Source of the DNA: Vandiemenella viatica
Taxonomy: Eukaryota > Arthropoda > Insecta > Orthoptera > Morabidae
Length of the DNA stretch: 64,000 nt
Assembly (NCBI GenBank): GCA_031002005.1
Contig: CM061921.1
Span: 146,415,283-146,479,282, forward strand
Direction: 5' to 3'
Made by a program: the position numbers and the translations under genes. Positions 11,300-22,184 of the stretch are shown here, piece after piece; positions within the stretch are counted from its first letter, which is position 1; every line of letters begins with the position of its first letter. The notes under the pieces were generated by a model that saw only the letters and a program-made list of their open reading frames with translations, had not been told where the DNA came from and did not search any database.

Positions 11300-12499
11300 C
11301 ACTGAAGAGCCAAAGAAACTGGTATAGGCATGCGTATGCAAACACAGAGATATGTAAACACTCAGAATACGGCGCTGTGGTCGGCAACACCTATACAGGT
11401 GTCTGGCGCAGGCATTAGATCGGTTACTGCTGCCACAATGGCAGGTTATCACGATTTAAGTGAGTTTGAACGTGGTGCAATAGTTGGCGCACGAGAGATG
11501 GGACACAGAATCTTCGAGGAGGGGATTTTTCCGTACGACGATTTCACGAGTGCACCGAGAATATCGGGAATTCGGTAAAACATCAAACCTCCGACATCGC
11601 TGCGGCAGGAAAAAGATCCAGCAAGAACGGGACCAACGACGACTGAAGAGAATCGTTCAGCGTGACAGAAGTGCAACCCTTCCGCAAATTGACGCGGATT
11701 TCAATGCTGGACCATCAACAAGTATCAGCGTGCGAACCATTCAACGAAACATCATCGATATGGGCTTTCGGAGCTGAAGGCCCACTCGTATACCCTAGCT
11801 GAGTGCACGACACAAAGCTTTACGTTTCGCCTGGGCCCGTCGTCACCGACATTGGACTGTTGATGATTGGAAACATGTTGCTTGGTCTGACGAGTCTCGT
11901 TTCCAATTGTATCGAGCGGATGGACGTGTACGGGTATGGAGACAATCTCATGAATTCATGGACCCTGCATGTCCGCAGGGGACTGTTTAAGCTGGTGGAG
12001 GCTCTGTAATGGTTTGGGGCGTGTGCAGTTGGTGTGACATGGGACCCCTGATAAATCTAGATACGACTCTGACAGGTGACACGTACGTACGCATCCTGGC
12101 TGATCACCTGCATCCATTCATGTCCATTGTGCATTCCGACGGACTTGGGCAATTCCATCAGAATAATGCGACACCCCACACTTCCAGAATTGCTACAGAG
12201 TGGCTCCAGGAACACTCTTCTGAGGTTAAACACCTCCGCTGGCCACCAAAGTCCCCAGACATGAACGTTATTGAGCATATCTGGGATGCCTTGCTACTTG
12301 CAGTTCAGAAGAGATCTCCACCCCCTCGTACTCTTACGGATTTATGGACAGCCCTGCAGGATGCATGGTGACAATTCCCTTCAGCACTACTTCAGACATT
12401 AGTCGAGTCCATGCCACGTCGTGCTGCGGCACTTCTGCGTGCTCGCGGGGGCCCTACACGATATTAGGCAGGTGTACCCGTTTGATTGGCTCTTCAATG
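11300..12499 (+). mobile_element. Tc1-like DNA transposon, near full length
   Basis: The terminal inverted repeats begin CACTGAAGAGCCAAAGAAAC on the left and CATTGAAGAGCCAATCAAAC on the right (reverse complement). TA dinucleotides flank both ends (11298-11299, 12500-12501). At 1200 bp with a single transposase reading frame it is about the size of a complete but short-TIR Tc1 element. The transposase is broken (see next entry). Confidence 0.93.
11437..12371 (+). pseudogene. Tc1-like transposase pseudogene
   Basis: The protein starts MAGYHDLSEFERGAIVGARE (HTH domain). It then shifts frame near 11510-11570, where an indel damages the first HTH. It continues SRVHREYREFGKTSNLRHR and reaches the DDE domain: WTVDDWKHVAWSDESRFQLY contains the first catalytic Asp, and SPDMNVIEHIWD contains the final acidic residue. 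The second catalytic Asp, normally in QDNAxxH, reads QNNATPH at about 12162, so it is D-to-N. In-frame stops occur near 11776, 11797 and 11988. Full family length is about 340 residues. It would have cut and pasted DNA at TA sites; this copy cannot. Confidence 0.92.
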
Positions 12500-12503
12500 T
12501 ACT

Positions 12504-12810
12504 TATCCAAACCAGTGATTCAAAAAATGTTGGTTTGTTTCCTTCCGGAGGCAGCTAAACAGCGCTACTTGTGTATCTATTAAGATTTCAGATGGAGACT
12601 GACAGTCAAATCATCTGAATCGCATACCGTGCTTCTCATATCATTTAACTCTCAAGATAATACAAAAAATAATTCTCACCAAACCTCTTCTGCACTAGTG
12701 TCGCGCAAAAAAAAAAAAAATAGATAAAATATGAATTTTGAGTAGAACATTTAATGACATCAGGGATTATGGTAAGTGTTTCTGAATGAAATCTTTAACG
12801 TACCATTACA
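12504..12810. other. No feature recognised
   Basis: Spacer with a poly(A) run near 12707-12720. Nothing identified. Confidence 0.35.
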
Positions 12811-13193
12811 GGGAGCGTCCATAAACTACGTGCTCGGTCTATGGGGGGAGGGGTTGGCTGGTAAGCTACGCTGGGCTACGTGGGGGAGAGGGGAGGTTTC
12901 CGAGCCAGGCCACGTAGCTTTTCATTCATATTACTTGTCACAGTTAAAATGAGTAACAATACACACAAAACCACGTAAATATTTATTTCCGTCATTTAAT
13001 TATCTCTGTATGTAATTTACGATAGTCTGACAAGAGAAAACAGTACAAAATGTCTTATGGAACCAATAGGGGAAAAAGCTATGTGCTACGTGAGGGGGGG
13101 GGGGGGCGTAGAGAGAAAAGCCGCGTCGGACTACGTGAGGGAGGGGGATTCACAGGATGCCAAAATGGAGCTACGTGATTTGTGGACTCTACC
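12811..13193. mobile_element. G-rich inverted-repeat element, CATAAACTACGTG type
   Basis: Left end GGGAGCGTCCATAAACTACG; reverse complement of the right end GGTAGAGTCCACAAATCACG. Just inside each end are ctacgtg motifs and long G runs (for example 13094-13107). The interior (gtcacagttaaaatgagt, then tatttatttccgtcattt) is shared with 16931-17542. It is non-coding, and the transposase source is unknown. Confidence 0.75.
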
Positions 13194-13550
13194 AGAAGAG
13201 CTGAATATCAGATTAATATTGTTTAGTGTTCGTTTAGCAGAATGTGCAAAAATTAGTAGAACCAACAATTGTACAGATTTTTAACTCCTCTCACTCTTTA
13301 TATAAAACACGCAGATCACAATAGTTTAGCTTACCCTTCTTATTTATTAGACAGCGGTTTTTAGAGAACTTTGACCCCTCCATTTATCTAGTGACAAGAT
13401 CAAATATCATGACTTTTGATATTGAAATAACACCCAATATCATGTGACACCTTCTTTTGCAGCAACCCGACGTGGCAGTGACTCTACAAGTAGTCAGAAG
13501 TCCACTGAAGAAACATTAAGCCATGCTTCTTCTATAGCCGTCTATAATTG

Positions 13551-14213
13551 CTAAAGTGTTACCGCAAAAGGGCGTTGGGCACGAATTGACCTTTCGATCA
13601 TGTTTGGTATATGTTCGATTGAATACATTTCTGGCGATCTAGGTGGCCAAATCGTTCGCTGGAATTGTCCATATTGTTCCTCAAACCAACCGTGAACAAT
13701 TTTGGCTCCTTCACATGACGCATTATGGTCCTGGAAAAGTCCGTCGTTGTTTGGGAACATGAAGGCCATGAATGGCTGCAAATGGTTTCCAAGTAGACGA
13801 ACATAACCATTTCCAGTCAGTGCTCGGTTTAGTTTGACGAGAAGTCCCACTTTATGCCATGTAATCACAGCCCATATCAGCGCGGTCCCACCTCCAGTTT
13901 TCACAGTGCCTTACTGACAACCTAGGTCGATGGTGGAGTCTACGCCACACTCAAACCCAACCACCAGCTCTTACGAACTGGAATCGTGGCTGCAACCTTT
14001 TTACAGTCATCTAGGGTCCAACCGACATGTTCACTAGCCCAGGAGAGGCGCTGCATCCGATGGCGCTTTGTTAACACAGACACTATCGTCGGTCTTCTGC
14101 TGCCATATCCCATCAACGCCAAATTCCATTGCACTATCCACATGTCGCACATCCAAAATTGAGTGTTGCTGATCATTGAAGCAATGTCGCTTGTCTGTCA
14201 ACACTGACACCTC
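13551..14213 (-). pseudogene. Tc1-like transposase, DDE half (pseudogene)
   Basis: The minus strand encodes ASEHVGWTLDDCKKVAAT (before the first catalytic Asp region, which is degraded). Then comes HKVGLLVKLNRALTGNGYVR, then LFQDHNASCEGAKIVHGWFE (second Asp region), then WPPRSPEMYSIEHI (final acidic region SPDxNPIEHxW). A frameshift separates the two reading frames near 13905-13940. A related copy at 27340-27549 has GWTLDDWKNIASSDELRFQL. It is non-functional. Confidence 0.82.
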
Positions 14214-16123
14214 ATCTACATCTACATTCATACTCTGCAAATCACAAACATTGTGGGTGGCAGAGGGTGCTAAGCACCAATCCTAAACCCGCCCATTCCA
14301 ATCCCGAATAGTGCGAGGAAAGAAGGAATACATATAAGTATCAGTAGGGCATCTTATTTCTCTAATCTTATCCCTCCGGTCATTGCGACCTAAATAGGTT
14401 GGCGGAAGAAGTATTTCATTGCACTCGAAATTTAAATTTTTTCGCATATTCTCCAATAAATTCGAACGCAAGCTACGTCGTCTGTCTTCCAAACTATCCC
14501 AGCCCAATCTATGTATCAATTCTGTGACGCTTTCATAAGGGCTGTAACAACAAGTCACGTATCTAGCGGCTCTCCTCTGCACCCTCTCAACTGAGTCAAT
14601 CAGAACCTTGCGATACGGATCCCAAACCCCACAACAGTAATCGAAATGCGGACGCACAGTGTTTTATACGCTATCTCCTTTGTTTGAGCATTACAATTCC
14701 TCAAAATACGACCTATGAATCGTAATTTAGAATTTGCCTTGCCTACGACGGAAGTTATGTGCATGTCCCATTTCATGTTGCTTTGTACTATCACCCCCAG
14801 ATACTTCACGGAATCAACCGTGTCAACAGGTGAATTGTTTATTTTGTACTCGTGAACAAACTGATTCTTCTTGTTACTTATCCGCATTGCCTTGCACTTT
14901 TTGCAATTAAGTGTAAGCTGCCATTTACGGCACCAACCGAAAATCACGCTGAATTTCTAAGCAATCGTCGGAGCACCTTATTTCCCTATAGATAACCGCA
15001 TCGTCGGCAAACAATCGCAACCAGCATTTGACGTTGTCACCTAGATCGTTTATAAATATTAAGAAAAGAAGTGGACCTATTACACTTCCTTGAGGAACGC
15101 CCGAAGTAACATTTATCTTAGAAGAGGCTTCCCCGTCAACAACGACGTACTGTGATCGACCAGTTAGAAAATCATGTATCCACTCGCAAATCTGAGCCGA
15201 AATACCGTAAGCTCGAATCTTCGCTAAAAGTCGGTTGTGTGGCACAGAGTCAAAAGCTTTCTGAAAATCCAAGAAAACTGCATCAACTTGCGAACCTGCA
15301 TCTATAACTTTCATTATGTCGTGGGAAAATAGGGCCAATTGTGTTTCACACGATCCCTTCTTCCGAAATCCGTGTTGTCATGGTGTAAGTAACTCGTTCT
15401 CATCTAGAAACTTCATTATGTTCGAGCATATGACAATGTTCCAGAATTCTACTGCAGACCGATGTTAGAGATATGGGTCGATAATTCCTAGGATCACTCC
15501 GACGTCCTTTCTTAAAAACTGGAATTACATGGGCTATCTTCAGCTAGAAGGTACTTTTCTCTCTTCTAGTGATTTACGGAATATATCTGACAGAAATGGT
15601 TCAATATCCTCCGCGTATTCAGAAAATACTCTTACCGGTATGCCATCGGGACCCGGCGCTTTACCCCACTTCAGGAGTTTTAATTGCTTTACAATTCCTA
15701 CGCTATCAATTTCTATCGGATCCATCTCTAATTCCACATGATGTGGTAAAGTGGGGATGTTTTCCATGTTTTCTCGCATGAATGAATTTTTGAATTCGGT
15801 GTTAAATACGGTAGCCTTGTCGCGGCTGTCTTCAACTTCCCGACCCACTACAACTACAACTAACTTTTTTTTTACATACGACCAAAATTTCTTAGGGTTT
15901 TAGTTAGGCTCTTAGAGAGAGAATTTTCACGAAAGTTATTAAAGGCTTCACGCATCGCATTCTTAACACGTCCCCTTATCTCCTCTAATTTATCTAAATC
16001 AGTCCGATGCATCGTCGTTTTTGATCGTGCATGTATCTTCCTTTGCTTCTTGAGTAACCTTTTAACCTCCTGTGTTTACCGTGGGGGATCGTTCTCTTCC
16101 CTGATTGTCCGTTTCGGTATATA
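14214..16123 (-). mobile_element. LINE (non-LTR retrotransposon) inserted in the Tc1 copy
   Basis: 5'-truncated minus-strand ORF2: linker near 16100-15900, KWGKAPGPDGIPVRVFSEYA (about 15690-15630), LDFQKAFDSVPHNRLLAKIR, VPQGSVIGPLLFLIFINDLG, and an intact FADD box in LFADDAVIYREIRCSDD (about 15010-14985). Then come WCRKWQLTLNCKKCKAM, the C-terminal VQRRAARYVTCCYSPYESVT and RTIRDWNGRV. Frameshifts split it near 15540-15340 and 14940. The 3' end finishes in gatgta repeats (14214-14235). The target duplication is acacctc. Same family as 5366-6790, and better preserved. Confidence 0.93.
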
Positions 16124-16130
16124 ACACCTC

Positions 16131-16420
16131 GACACAGATGATGCTGGTATCGGTCATTCAGTAGACGTGGTCGGCCTCTTCATTTATCACCATTGCCGGA
16201 GGTAACGCCAGAAATAACATGAATTACACCCTCGACACTGAGAATCGAGGAATGTTGAATTCACGAACAATATCCGAAATGGAATGCCCCATGTGTCTAG
16301 CGTCAACTACCATTCCGCCTTCGAAGTCTGTTAATTGATGGGTCGTGCGGGCTTAATCAGTCCAGGGAACCCTTCACACGACTCACGGGAGCAAAAATGA
16401 ATACCGTCACTACATGGCAC
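16131..16420 (-). pseudogene. Tc1-like transposase, N-terminal HTH half (pseudogene)
   Basis: The minus strand has frame pieces such as MGHSISDIVREFNIPRFSVS (about 16291-16232), a helix-turn-helix resembling MGHSISE-type heads of Tc1 transposases. It continues toward the DDE half across the LINE. No intact start or frame remains. Confidence 0.65.
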
Positions 16421-16930
16421 ATTTACACGTTTCTACCGCGGTGCTACCGCCTTCTGAATAGTTGCAACTTCCTATCGCATGACTTTTGGCACTTAATGGT
16501 GCACTGAAGTATTCTGACACCACAGTGTAATACGGAATTGAATGCTAGATGTCAGGACAGGCGGGGAGTATTGTGTTGTGAGTGAAGTAGTAACAGCAGA
16601 ATGGATCTGTTAGGAGAGCTCAGTGACCTTCCAATGTGTAGCTAGACATTAGACGTCGCCTGAGTAACAACAAATCCATCAGGAACATTCAACCCTTCTG
16701 AAGCTGCCCTAGTCGACTGTTGGTGACGTGATTGTGAAGTGGAAACGCGAAGGAACAACCGCAACTAAACCAAGACCAGGCAAACATCATTCAACGACGG
16801 ACAGAGACCGTCGAGCTATGCAGAGTATGATTGTAAAAAAAATCGCAAGAAATCAGCAGAAGGAATCACTAGTGAGTACCAAAGTGCTACCAGCAGCACA
16901 ATGACTGTGCTTTGGGAGTTCAAAATAAGG

Positions 16931-17542
16931 GTGGGTGCATAAACTACGTGGCTCGGTCTAGGGGGGTCAGGGTTGGTTGGAAAGCAACGCTGGGTTACGT
17001 GGGGCTGGGGGTTCCGAGGCAGGCCACATAGCTTTTCGTTCATATTATTTGTCACAGTAAAAATGGGATATAGAACACACAACAGCTTGTGAATATTTAT
17101 TTCCGCCATTTAATTATCCCCGTATGTTATTTATGATAGTCTCACAGAGAAAACAGTATCAGAATGTCTTCTGGAATTGATAGGGAAAAAGGATACGTGC
17201 TACGTGGGGGGGGGGGGGGGGTGGAGGGTAGAGACAAATGCCGCGTTGGGGGGGGGGGGAGTTGCAGGAGGACAAAATAGAGCTACGTGGGTTATGTTTC
17301 ACAGTCACAGTGAAAGTGGCATATAGAACACACAACAGCTTGTGAATATTTATTTCCGCCATTTAATTATCCCCGTATGTCATTTATGATAGTCCCACAA
17401 GAGAAAAGAATACAGAATGTCTTCTGGAATTGATAGGTAAAAAGGCTACGTGCTACGTGGGGGGGGGGGGGGTAGAGGACAAATGCCACGTTGGGAGGGG
17501 GGGGTTGCAGGAGGCCAAAATAGAGCTACGTGGGTTATGTTT
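16931..17542. mobile_element. G-rich inverted-repeat element with internal tandem duplication
   Basis: The left end gtgggtgcataaactacgtg and the right end agctacgtgggttatgtttc belong to the CATAAACTACGTG type. Positions about 17051-17298 and 17299-17542 are two copies of a unit of about 245 bp. Each contains acacacaacagcttgtgaat, ttccgccatttaattatccc, tgtcttctggaattgatagg and a G run. The copy at 12811-13193 has one unit only. It is inserted within the Tc1-like element. Confidence 0.75.
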
Positions 17543-17573
17543 CTGTAGTCAGCGTTAGGCAATACCTGACTGG

Positions 17574-17820
17574 TTGTTTTTTTTTTACTTAATGACTTTA
17601 CGCCTCGTCGACGTCGAGGTCATTAGAGGCAGGATGGGACTGGGGACAAGGAACGGGAAGGAATTCGGCCATGGCCTTTTGAAGGAACCATCCCGGCATT
17701 CACCTGGAGTGATTTGGGGAAACCGTGTAAAACCCAAATCTGGATGCCCGGACGGAGATTCGAACCGACGTCCTCCCGAATGCGAGGCCATATCGTTGAC
17801 CGCTCACCCACCACGCTCGG
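17574..17820 (-). mobile_element. tRNA-derived SINE, family A
   Basis: Complete minus-strand copy inside the Tc1-like element. The flanks tacctgactggtt (17561-17573) and tgcctgattggtg (17821-17833) form an imperfect target duplication. The tail stem GCCTC/GAGGC is intact. Head and body match family A closely. Confidence 0.92.
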
Positions 17821-17990
17821 TGCCTGATTGGTGTAAAGGGCAATGCCAATGGACAGTGACTAACTGGAAACGATTGACCTTGATGAATCACGCTACACCT
17901 TGTGGCAATCCCCGACGGTAGGGATTGGGTTTAGCGAATGCCTAGAGAACGTTCCTGCCATCATGTGTAGTGCCAACAGTGACGTACGGA

Positions 17991-18730
17991 GCCACTTGGA
18001 TTTGAATTTCCGTAGATGGCCGCTAAAATTTCCGTAGATTGGGTACAAAAATCCGATGACTCGCAAACTAAAACATTGAAACAATAATTATTGAAGAGAC
18101 AGTCAAAATTAAGAACACTTTTTATATCCGGGTCTTTCAAATTCGAAATACAAAATAATATTCTACACTGAAAGTAAGAAATATCTCTGAACATGTTTTA
18201 TACAACGTCACTTTCATCACTGCTGTTGCTGTGCCTACACACAGACACACACTCTCTCTCTTCTTATGGATCATACATTTGTGTTGTTGGCATTTAGTAA
18301 ATTTAGCATATCTTCTGTAATCGGAAATGCTAAAAACTGTTTTAATTCTCTGATATCGGTTAGGCCTTCTCGGAAGGCACTGCTTTGTAAGCCGTTACAA
18401 CGAGAGTGTCACCGTGCATAAAGGGTGCGCCGATAGTTTTGTATTAAGTTCCTTTAAGGTTAAATTCAAATCTATAATCAAACAAAAAATGAGCTATATT
18501 TCAATCGTTGGTTCACACCAGCGGCTGCAAGGTAACGATTCACAATTATTGACAATTCTGTAATTCATTAACACTATACGCTCAAAGTTAAACAAAACAC
18601 AAATATAAGGAAAAATTAACAAATAATAAAAAGAATAAAAATCCGTAGATATTTTAACCAAATCAAAAAATCCTAACTTTTTATAAAAATCCGTAGATCT
18701 ATGGACAAATCCGTAGAATTGGCAACACTG
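17991..18730. mobile_element. hAT-type non-autonomous element
   Basis: The right end (reverse complement) is CAGTGTTGCCAATTCTACGG. The left end begins GCCACTTGGATTTGAATTTC and seems to lack the first seven bases. The flanks cgtacgga and cctatgga (17983-17990, 18731-18738) match at 6 of 8, and they are native Tc1 sequence. Repeated tccgtaga motifs occur near both ends. The interior of 740 bp has no transposase similarity. Confidence 0.7.
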
Positions 18731-19145
18731 CCTATGGAGGAAGTGGTGTTATATTGTACGATTGTTTTTCGTGGTTGGGGTGTAGTTCCCCTATTGCACT
18801 TAGAAAAATTCTAAATGCAGAAGGATATCAACGTATACGAAACCATTGTGCACTGCGTATGGTAGAGGACCAGTTCGGAGACGTAGCAATTGCACCATGT
18901 CATCTGTGGGGCAATGGTTTGTGGACAATAACATTCCTGAAATGGATTGACCCGCCCAAAGTCCCGACCTGAACCCAATGTAACACCTTTGGGATGAGTT
19001 AGAACTTCGACTTCGCACCAGAAACCCTCCTCCAACAAACTTCTCTGGTATGAGTTCTTCAGGAAGAATTGGCTGCCATTCCTCCACACACATTCAGACC
19101 TCATTGAAAGTCTACCCCGGAAAGTTAAAGCCGTCATAAAGTAAA
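18731..19145 (+). pseudogene. Tc1-like transposase fragment (C-terminal half)
   Basis: Upstream of the hAT-type insertion, pieces reading TFLPSCVVPTVTYGG (about 17949-17990) match the Tc1 segment that follows the first catalytic Asp. After the insertion comes GSVVLYCTIVFRGWGVVPL. Frame pieces follow for the QxDNAP/H region (degraded; cattgcaccatgtcatctgtg) and for the xxWPAQSPDLNPIEHLWDEL region (gacccgcccaaagtcccgacctgaacccaatg). Stops and shifts are frequent. It is inactive. Confidence 0.7.
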
Positions 19146-19253
19146 AGGGCAGTCTCACCTCATATTAATGTCCGATAATATGGAACGTAACACAGGAAAA
19201 ATCAAAGTGCAGTTTCAGATAGGTGTCCATATACTTTCCATTAGTTAGTGTAG

Positions 19254-19622
19254 ATATATACATTAGTTTTAGAAATGGAACGAATATGCTATGCAGTATT
19301 AAATTATGAAAGAACAGTTGTTCATCCTGCGAAAGTATGTGCATCAGCTGCAAGGTGAATGACGTCGTTTTGCTGCAAGGCCAGGCTCTGAACCAAGGTC
19401 CGCCTGACTCGCCTCAGCTACAGGAGATCAGAAACTGAATTCTCTTCATCACGTAGAAACTGGAAAAGAGTCTTAAAAATAGTAACCACGCTAACAGAAG
19501 TAAAAAATTGAAACTATCAATATCATACGCTCAACATGTCATACTTATAGCTACAGATTCCGTGTGGTTGTAATAAACTGGTGACAGGGTTTCTATTGGC
19601 TCCGCTTTCCGCCCCTGTATTT
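19254..19622. other. No feature recognised
   Basis: Spacer between the Tc1-like and Harbinger-like elements. Confidence 0.35.
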
Positions 19623-21093
19623 GGGTGCGTATATGTTGGAGTTGCGATGAACGATGAGCGCGACGATAAACGCGGCGCTCAATTTATTTCTTCATGTAGC
19701 ATTTATATTGGAACTTCTATAGTAGCGTAGATTCGTATTTTATATTGCAGGTAATTGTCAACCGGCCAAATATGTTGAAATCTAGCTTATTTCATTTCGT
19801 ATGGGAGTTGCAAATACTGGAAGAGAAATAATTATGGAAAATACTTCAACCAACTTCATACGATAATTCCAAAGAAACAGGATTTCAAAAAAATGGCTGC
19901 AGATTACTACAATATTTGTAATTTTCCGAATTGTATGGGACTAATGACGAAAACACGTAGGAGTTATCTTGTTCTGCACACTCTGGCTTGATGTTCCATA
20001 ATTACAAGAATTTTTTCTGCAAGGATTGGTCAACGCTAATTATAAATTTATAAACATTGAAGCTGGAGGTTATGGTAAAAAGAGTGACGGAAAAATAGTT
20101 ACATCTGCTGCTTTGTATGTCTAACAGATGGAAGACTGAATATTCCAAATCCCTCTATCAATTTCAGAAATCACTGAACCTCGTGTTTTTATAGGTGACG
20201 AAGCTTATCCATCTTTAATTAATTTATTAGTGCCTTATGGGCAATATTTAGATGCAGGCAGAGGATACTTCAATGCTAGGTTATCAAGAGCATGAATAAC
20301 CGTCGAGTGTGCCTTTGGCATAATTTATGCTAAATGCAGACACAACAATAGAAACTTCTGTAGACCTATCTGACAATATTATTAAGGCCATTTGTTTGCT
20401 ACATAACGTTATTATTGACAGAGAAGGTATTGAACATCACCTTAAAGAAACTAGCACTCAAAATTATAATATTTTGACACCAAGAATTATTGGAAGGCCA
20501 AACCAAGCTGCAGAAAATACCCGCATCTTATTTGAAATCTACTTTTGTTACAATTTGAAAAAAATTAGTGCGAATATCAACATATTAGGCATTTAATTTA
20601 ACATTTATAATTTTTAATTGTTGTAATAGAAAAAATATTTTTCAATAAATTACGTACAGTTTGTCTTTGGCTGTAATAATTTTTTACCTTTTTTTTTTAC
20701 TTTAATCTCAAGTTTATAATGTGCACGCATTAAAAGAGTTTAAATTACGGATATCGTACTAATTAAAAAAATTTTTGTGTTGTATTACAGTAGTGGCCAT
20801 TTCATCCTACAATTTGTCAAGAACGAATCTGTTATGGTGATTTTTGTATTCACAGTCCCACAAAAGGGATCTAACAAAAATTTCACCAAGCAGACGGTCG
20901 ACAGGTATCCCCCATAATAACAAGGAAAATTCATGCAGCGATTAGCGTCGCTATCATCGCTGCTCTGCTACTATGTTCTGCTCTTCGCGCTGGTCCAGTA
21001 TAAACACCTCCACTCTCAACATGTTTCACTTTTCTTCGCTTCGGTAGTATCGACGCACTCATCGTTTATCGCAGCTCCAACATAAACGCACCC
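19623..21093 (+). mobile_element. PIF/Harbinger-type DNA transposon, decayed
   Basis: Inverted repeats: left GGGTGCGTATATGTTGGAGT; right (reverse complement) GGGTGCGTTTATGTTGGAGC, continuing with gcgatRaacgatgag. The flanks are ttt on the left and tta on the right, close to the 3-bp TWA target of Harbinger elements. The interior encodes a broken HARBI1-like nuclease. At 1471 bp it is shorter than complete two-gene Harbinger elements, and I see no MADF/Myb partner ORF. Confidence 0.82.
19890..20596 (+). pseudogene. HARBI1-like transposase pseudogene
   Basis: Frame pieces follow the order of the Harbinger DDE nuclease: FPNCMG (about 19926), then LVNANYKFINIEAGGYGKKS (about 20026-20085; the usual Asp of VDANYKF is Asn), then FIGDEAYPSLINLLVPYGQY, FNARLSRA-stop-ITVECAFGII (Glu retained; Arg codon changed to TGA at 20296-20298), and SDNIIKAICLLHNVIIDREG near the C terminus. 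Frameshifts and stops make it inactive. Confidence 0.85.
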
Positions 21094-21119
21094 TTAGCCG
21101 TCTTAACCTAACTCTGTAG

Positions 21120-21325
21120 TCCTACCAGGTACAGACGACCTACAGTTTAACGTGGAACTCGAACCACGGAAGCGTTCTGGTGTACTTCACATCACACAGC
21201 AAACTGTGCCAGAGGTGAAGGCCGGGTTAAGTGTCTTTGAGAATCCGCGCCGAGACAGGGACTCGAACCAGAGACCTTTCGTTTCCCAGTCAGACACCTT
21301 AACTACTGAGCCACCAGACCTCTAC
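21120..21325 (-). mobile_element. tRNA-derived SINE, family D
   Basis: The minus-strand head contains an A-box-like GGTGGCTCAGTAGTTAAGG and a B box CTGGTTCGAGTCCCTG. The body and tail include cgtggttcgagttccacg and ttaaactgtaggtcgtctg, and end ctggtaggactacagag. The same tail occurs at 31300-31515 (plus) and as a fragment at 34803-34860 (minus). It is unrelated to family A outside the tRNA-like head. Confidence 0.78.
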
Positions 21326-21337
21326 AGATATACTGTA

Positions 21338-21606
21338 TACTGTTCCATTAATTACGTGAGATGTTTTTCCGGAAATTTGGACCCCTTGAGATTTGGTGAG
21401 ATCTGGTGCCCCCCTCCCCCGGTTTTGGTCAAAACGTGACGACCTCGTAACGTTTTGAGACCTTTTTTCTTTTAGCTCTGCTCTTTTCATAACGTTTGGA
21501 TCGACGTCACGTCTTTTGTAGAATTTTTTACCTCCACTGTGCTTCAAGGAATTAAAAATATGAGATTCTGTCATCCCCGCTCCCTCTCGGTGATGATTAA
21601 TGGATG
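21338..21606. mobile_element. Inverted-repeat element, CATAAATTACGTG type
   Basis: The left arm gttccattaattacgtgaga and the reverse complement of the right end, ggcatccattaatcatc, form inverted repeats. The interior has the G-rich block (on the plus strand cccccctcccccggtttt) and aaaacgtgacg motifs, as at 791-1029. A SINE follows directly. Confidence 0.6.
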
Positions 21607-21782
21607 CCTCCTTAGAGGCAGGAAGGGATTGGGGATAAGGAACGGGGAGTAATTCGGACATGGCCTTTTGAAGGAATACTCCCTGCATTCACCTATATCC
21701 GCGTGGATGGCCGGCCGGGGTACTGGAATCGCGTCCTCGCAAATGCGCGGCCAGATCGTTACCGTTCACCCACCACGCGTAC
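21607..21782 (-). mobile_element. SINE family A, internally deleted
   Basis: The minus-strand body and head (gttactggaatcgcgtcctc region, ttcacccaccacg end) match family A. The segment between the AATCACTCCAG region and the tRNA-like head is shortened. The 3' hairpin tail is missing. Confidence 0.75.
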
Positions 21783-22184
21783 CAGTGGCAGAGATTATGA
21801 GCATCAGTGTACCAGCGCTATTAAACCTGGTATCGGGAGAGTTTAGTTATATTTCCAATTATCTCTATCGACTGGGGAACTAGCTTATTACCCATAGCTT
21901 TCTTCCATTATCCATTACTTTTCCGGTGTATAATATTTATCTTATGTTATGTAGATTGAGTTGATAATAAATAGTACTTCATAAAGGCCTGGCCACACAG
22001 AACGCGACAAGCGACAGCGGCAAGTGGTCGTTCTCTCGTCGCGGCGATACGCGATTTTGGTACGTCACACAGGACGCGACAACTCCATAGCGACAAATGC
22101 CAGTGAGACCCTCTCTCGCGAAGAAATCTGTACTTCTCTATTTCTTTCTTAATAAGTTTTCTTGGGCTAGGAAATTCTTAAAAC

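Larger units (their letters stand above)
13530..16430 (-). mobile_element. Tc1-like transposon remnant split by a LINE insertion
   Basis: The minus-strand transposase parts occupy 13530-14213 (DDE domain) and 16131-16420 (N-terminal helix-turn-helix). They are interrupted by a LINE at 14214-16123, with acacctc duplicated on each side (14207-14213 and 16124-16130). Homology to 27310-27888 confirms that the two halves join. I could not define its terminal inverted repeats, so the outer limits are approximate. Confidence 0.8.
16496..19253 (+). mobile_element. Tc1-like transposon, interrupted by three insertions
   Basis: The left end (ggtgcactgaagtattctgacacc, about 16498) and the reverse complement of the right end (actaatggaaagtatatggacacc, about 19251-19228) are related imperfectly, as expected of Tc1 termini. 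Transposase parts lie at about 16590-16925, 17545-17572, 17822-17990 and 18731-19145. The gaps are filled by a G-rich inverted-repeat element (16931-17542), a SINE (17574-17820) and a hAT-type element (17991-18730). Without them the element would be about 1.1-1.2 kb, normal for Tc1. Confidence 0.72.

Noticed and set aside
11032..11418. 128-codon open frame upstream of the Tc1 transposase
   Set aside because: It crosses the left Tc1 terminal repeat and has no similarity.
17196..17480. Regularly spaced repeats as a CRISPR-like array
   Set aside because: Only two units of about 245 bp with G runs, inside an inverted-repeat element in a eukaryotic context.
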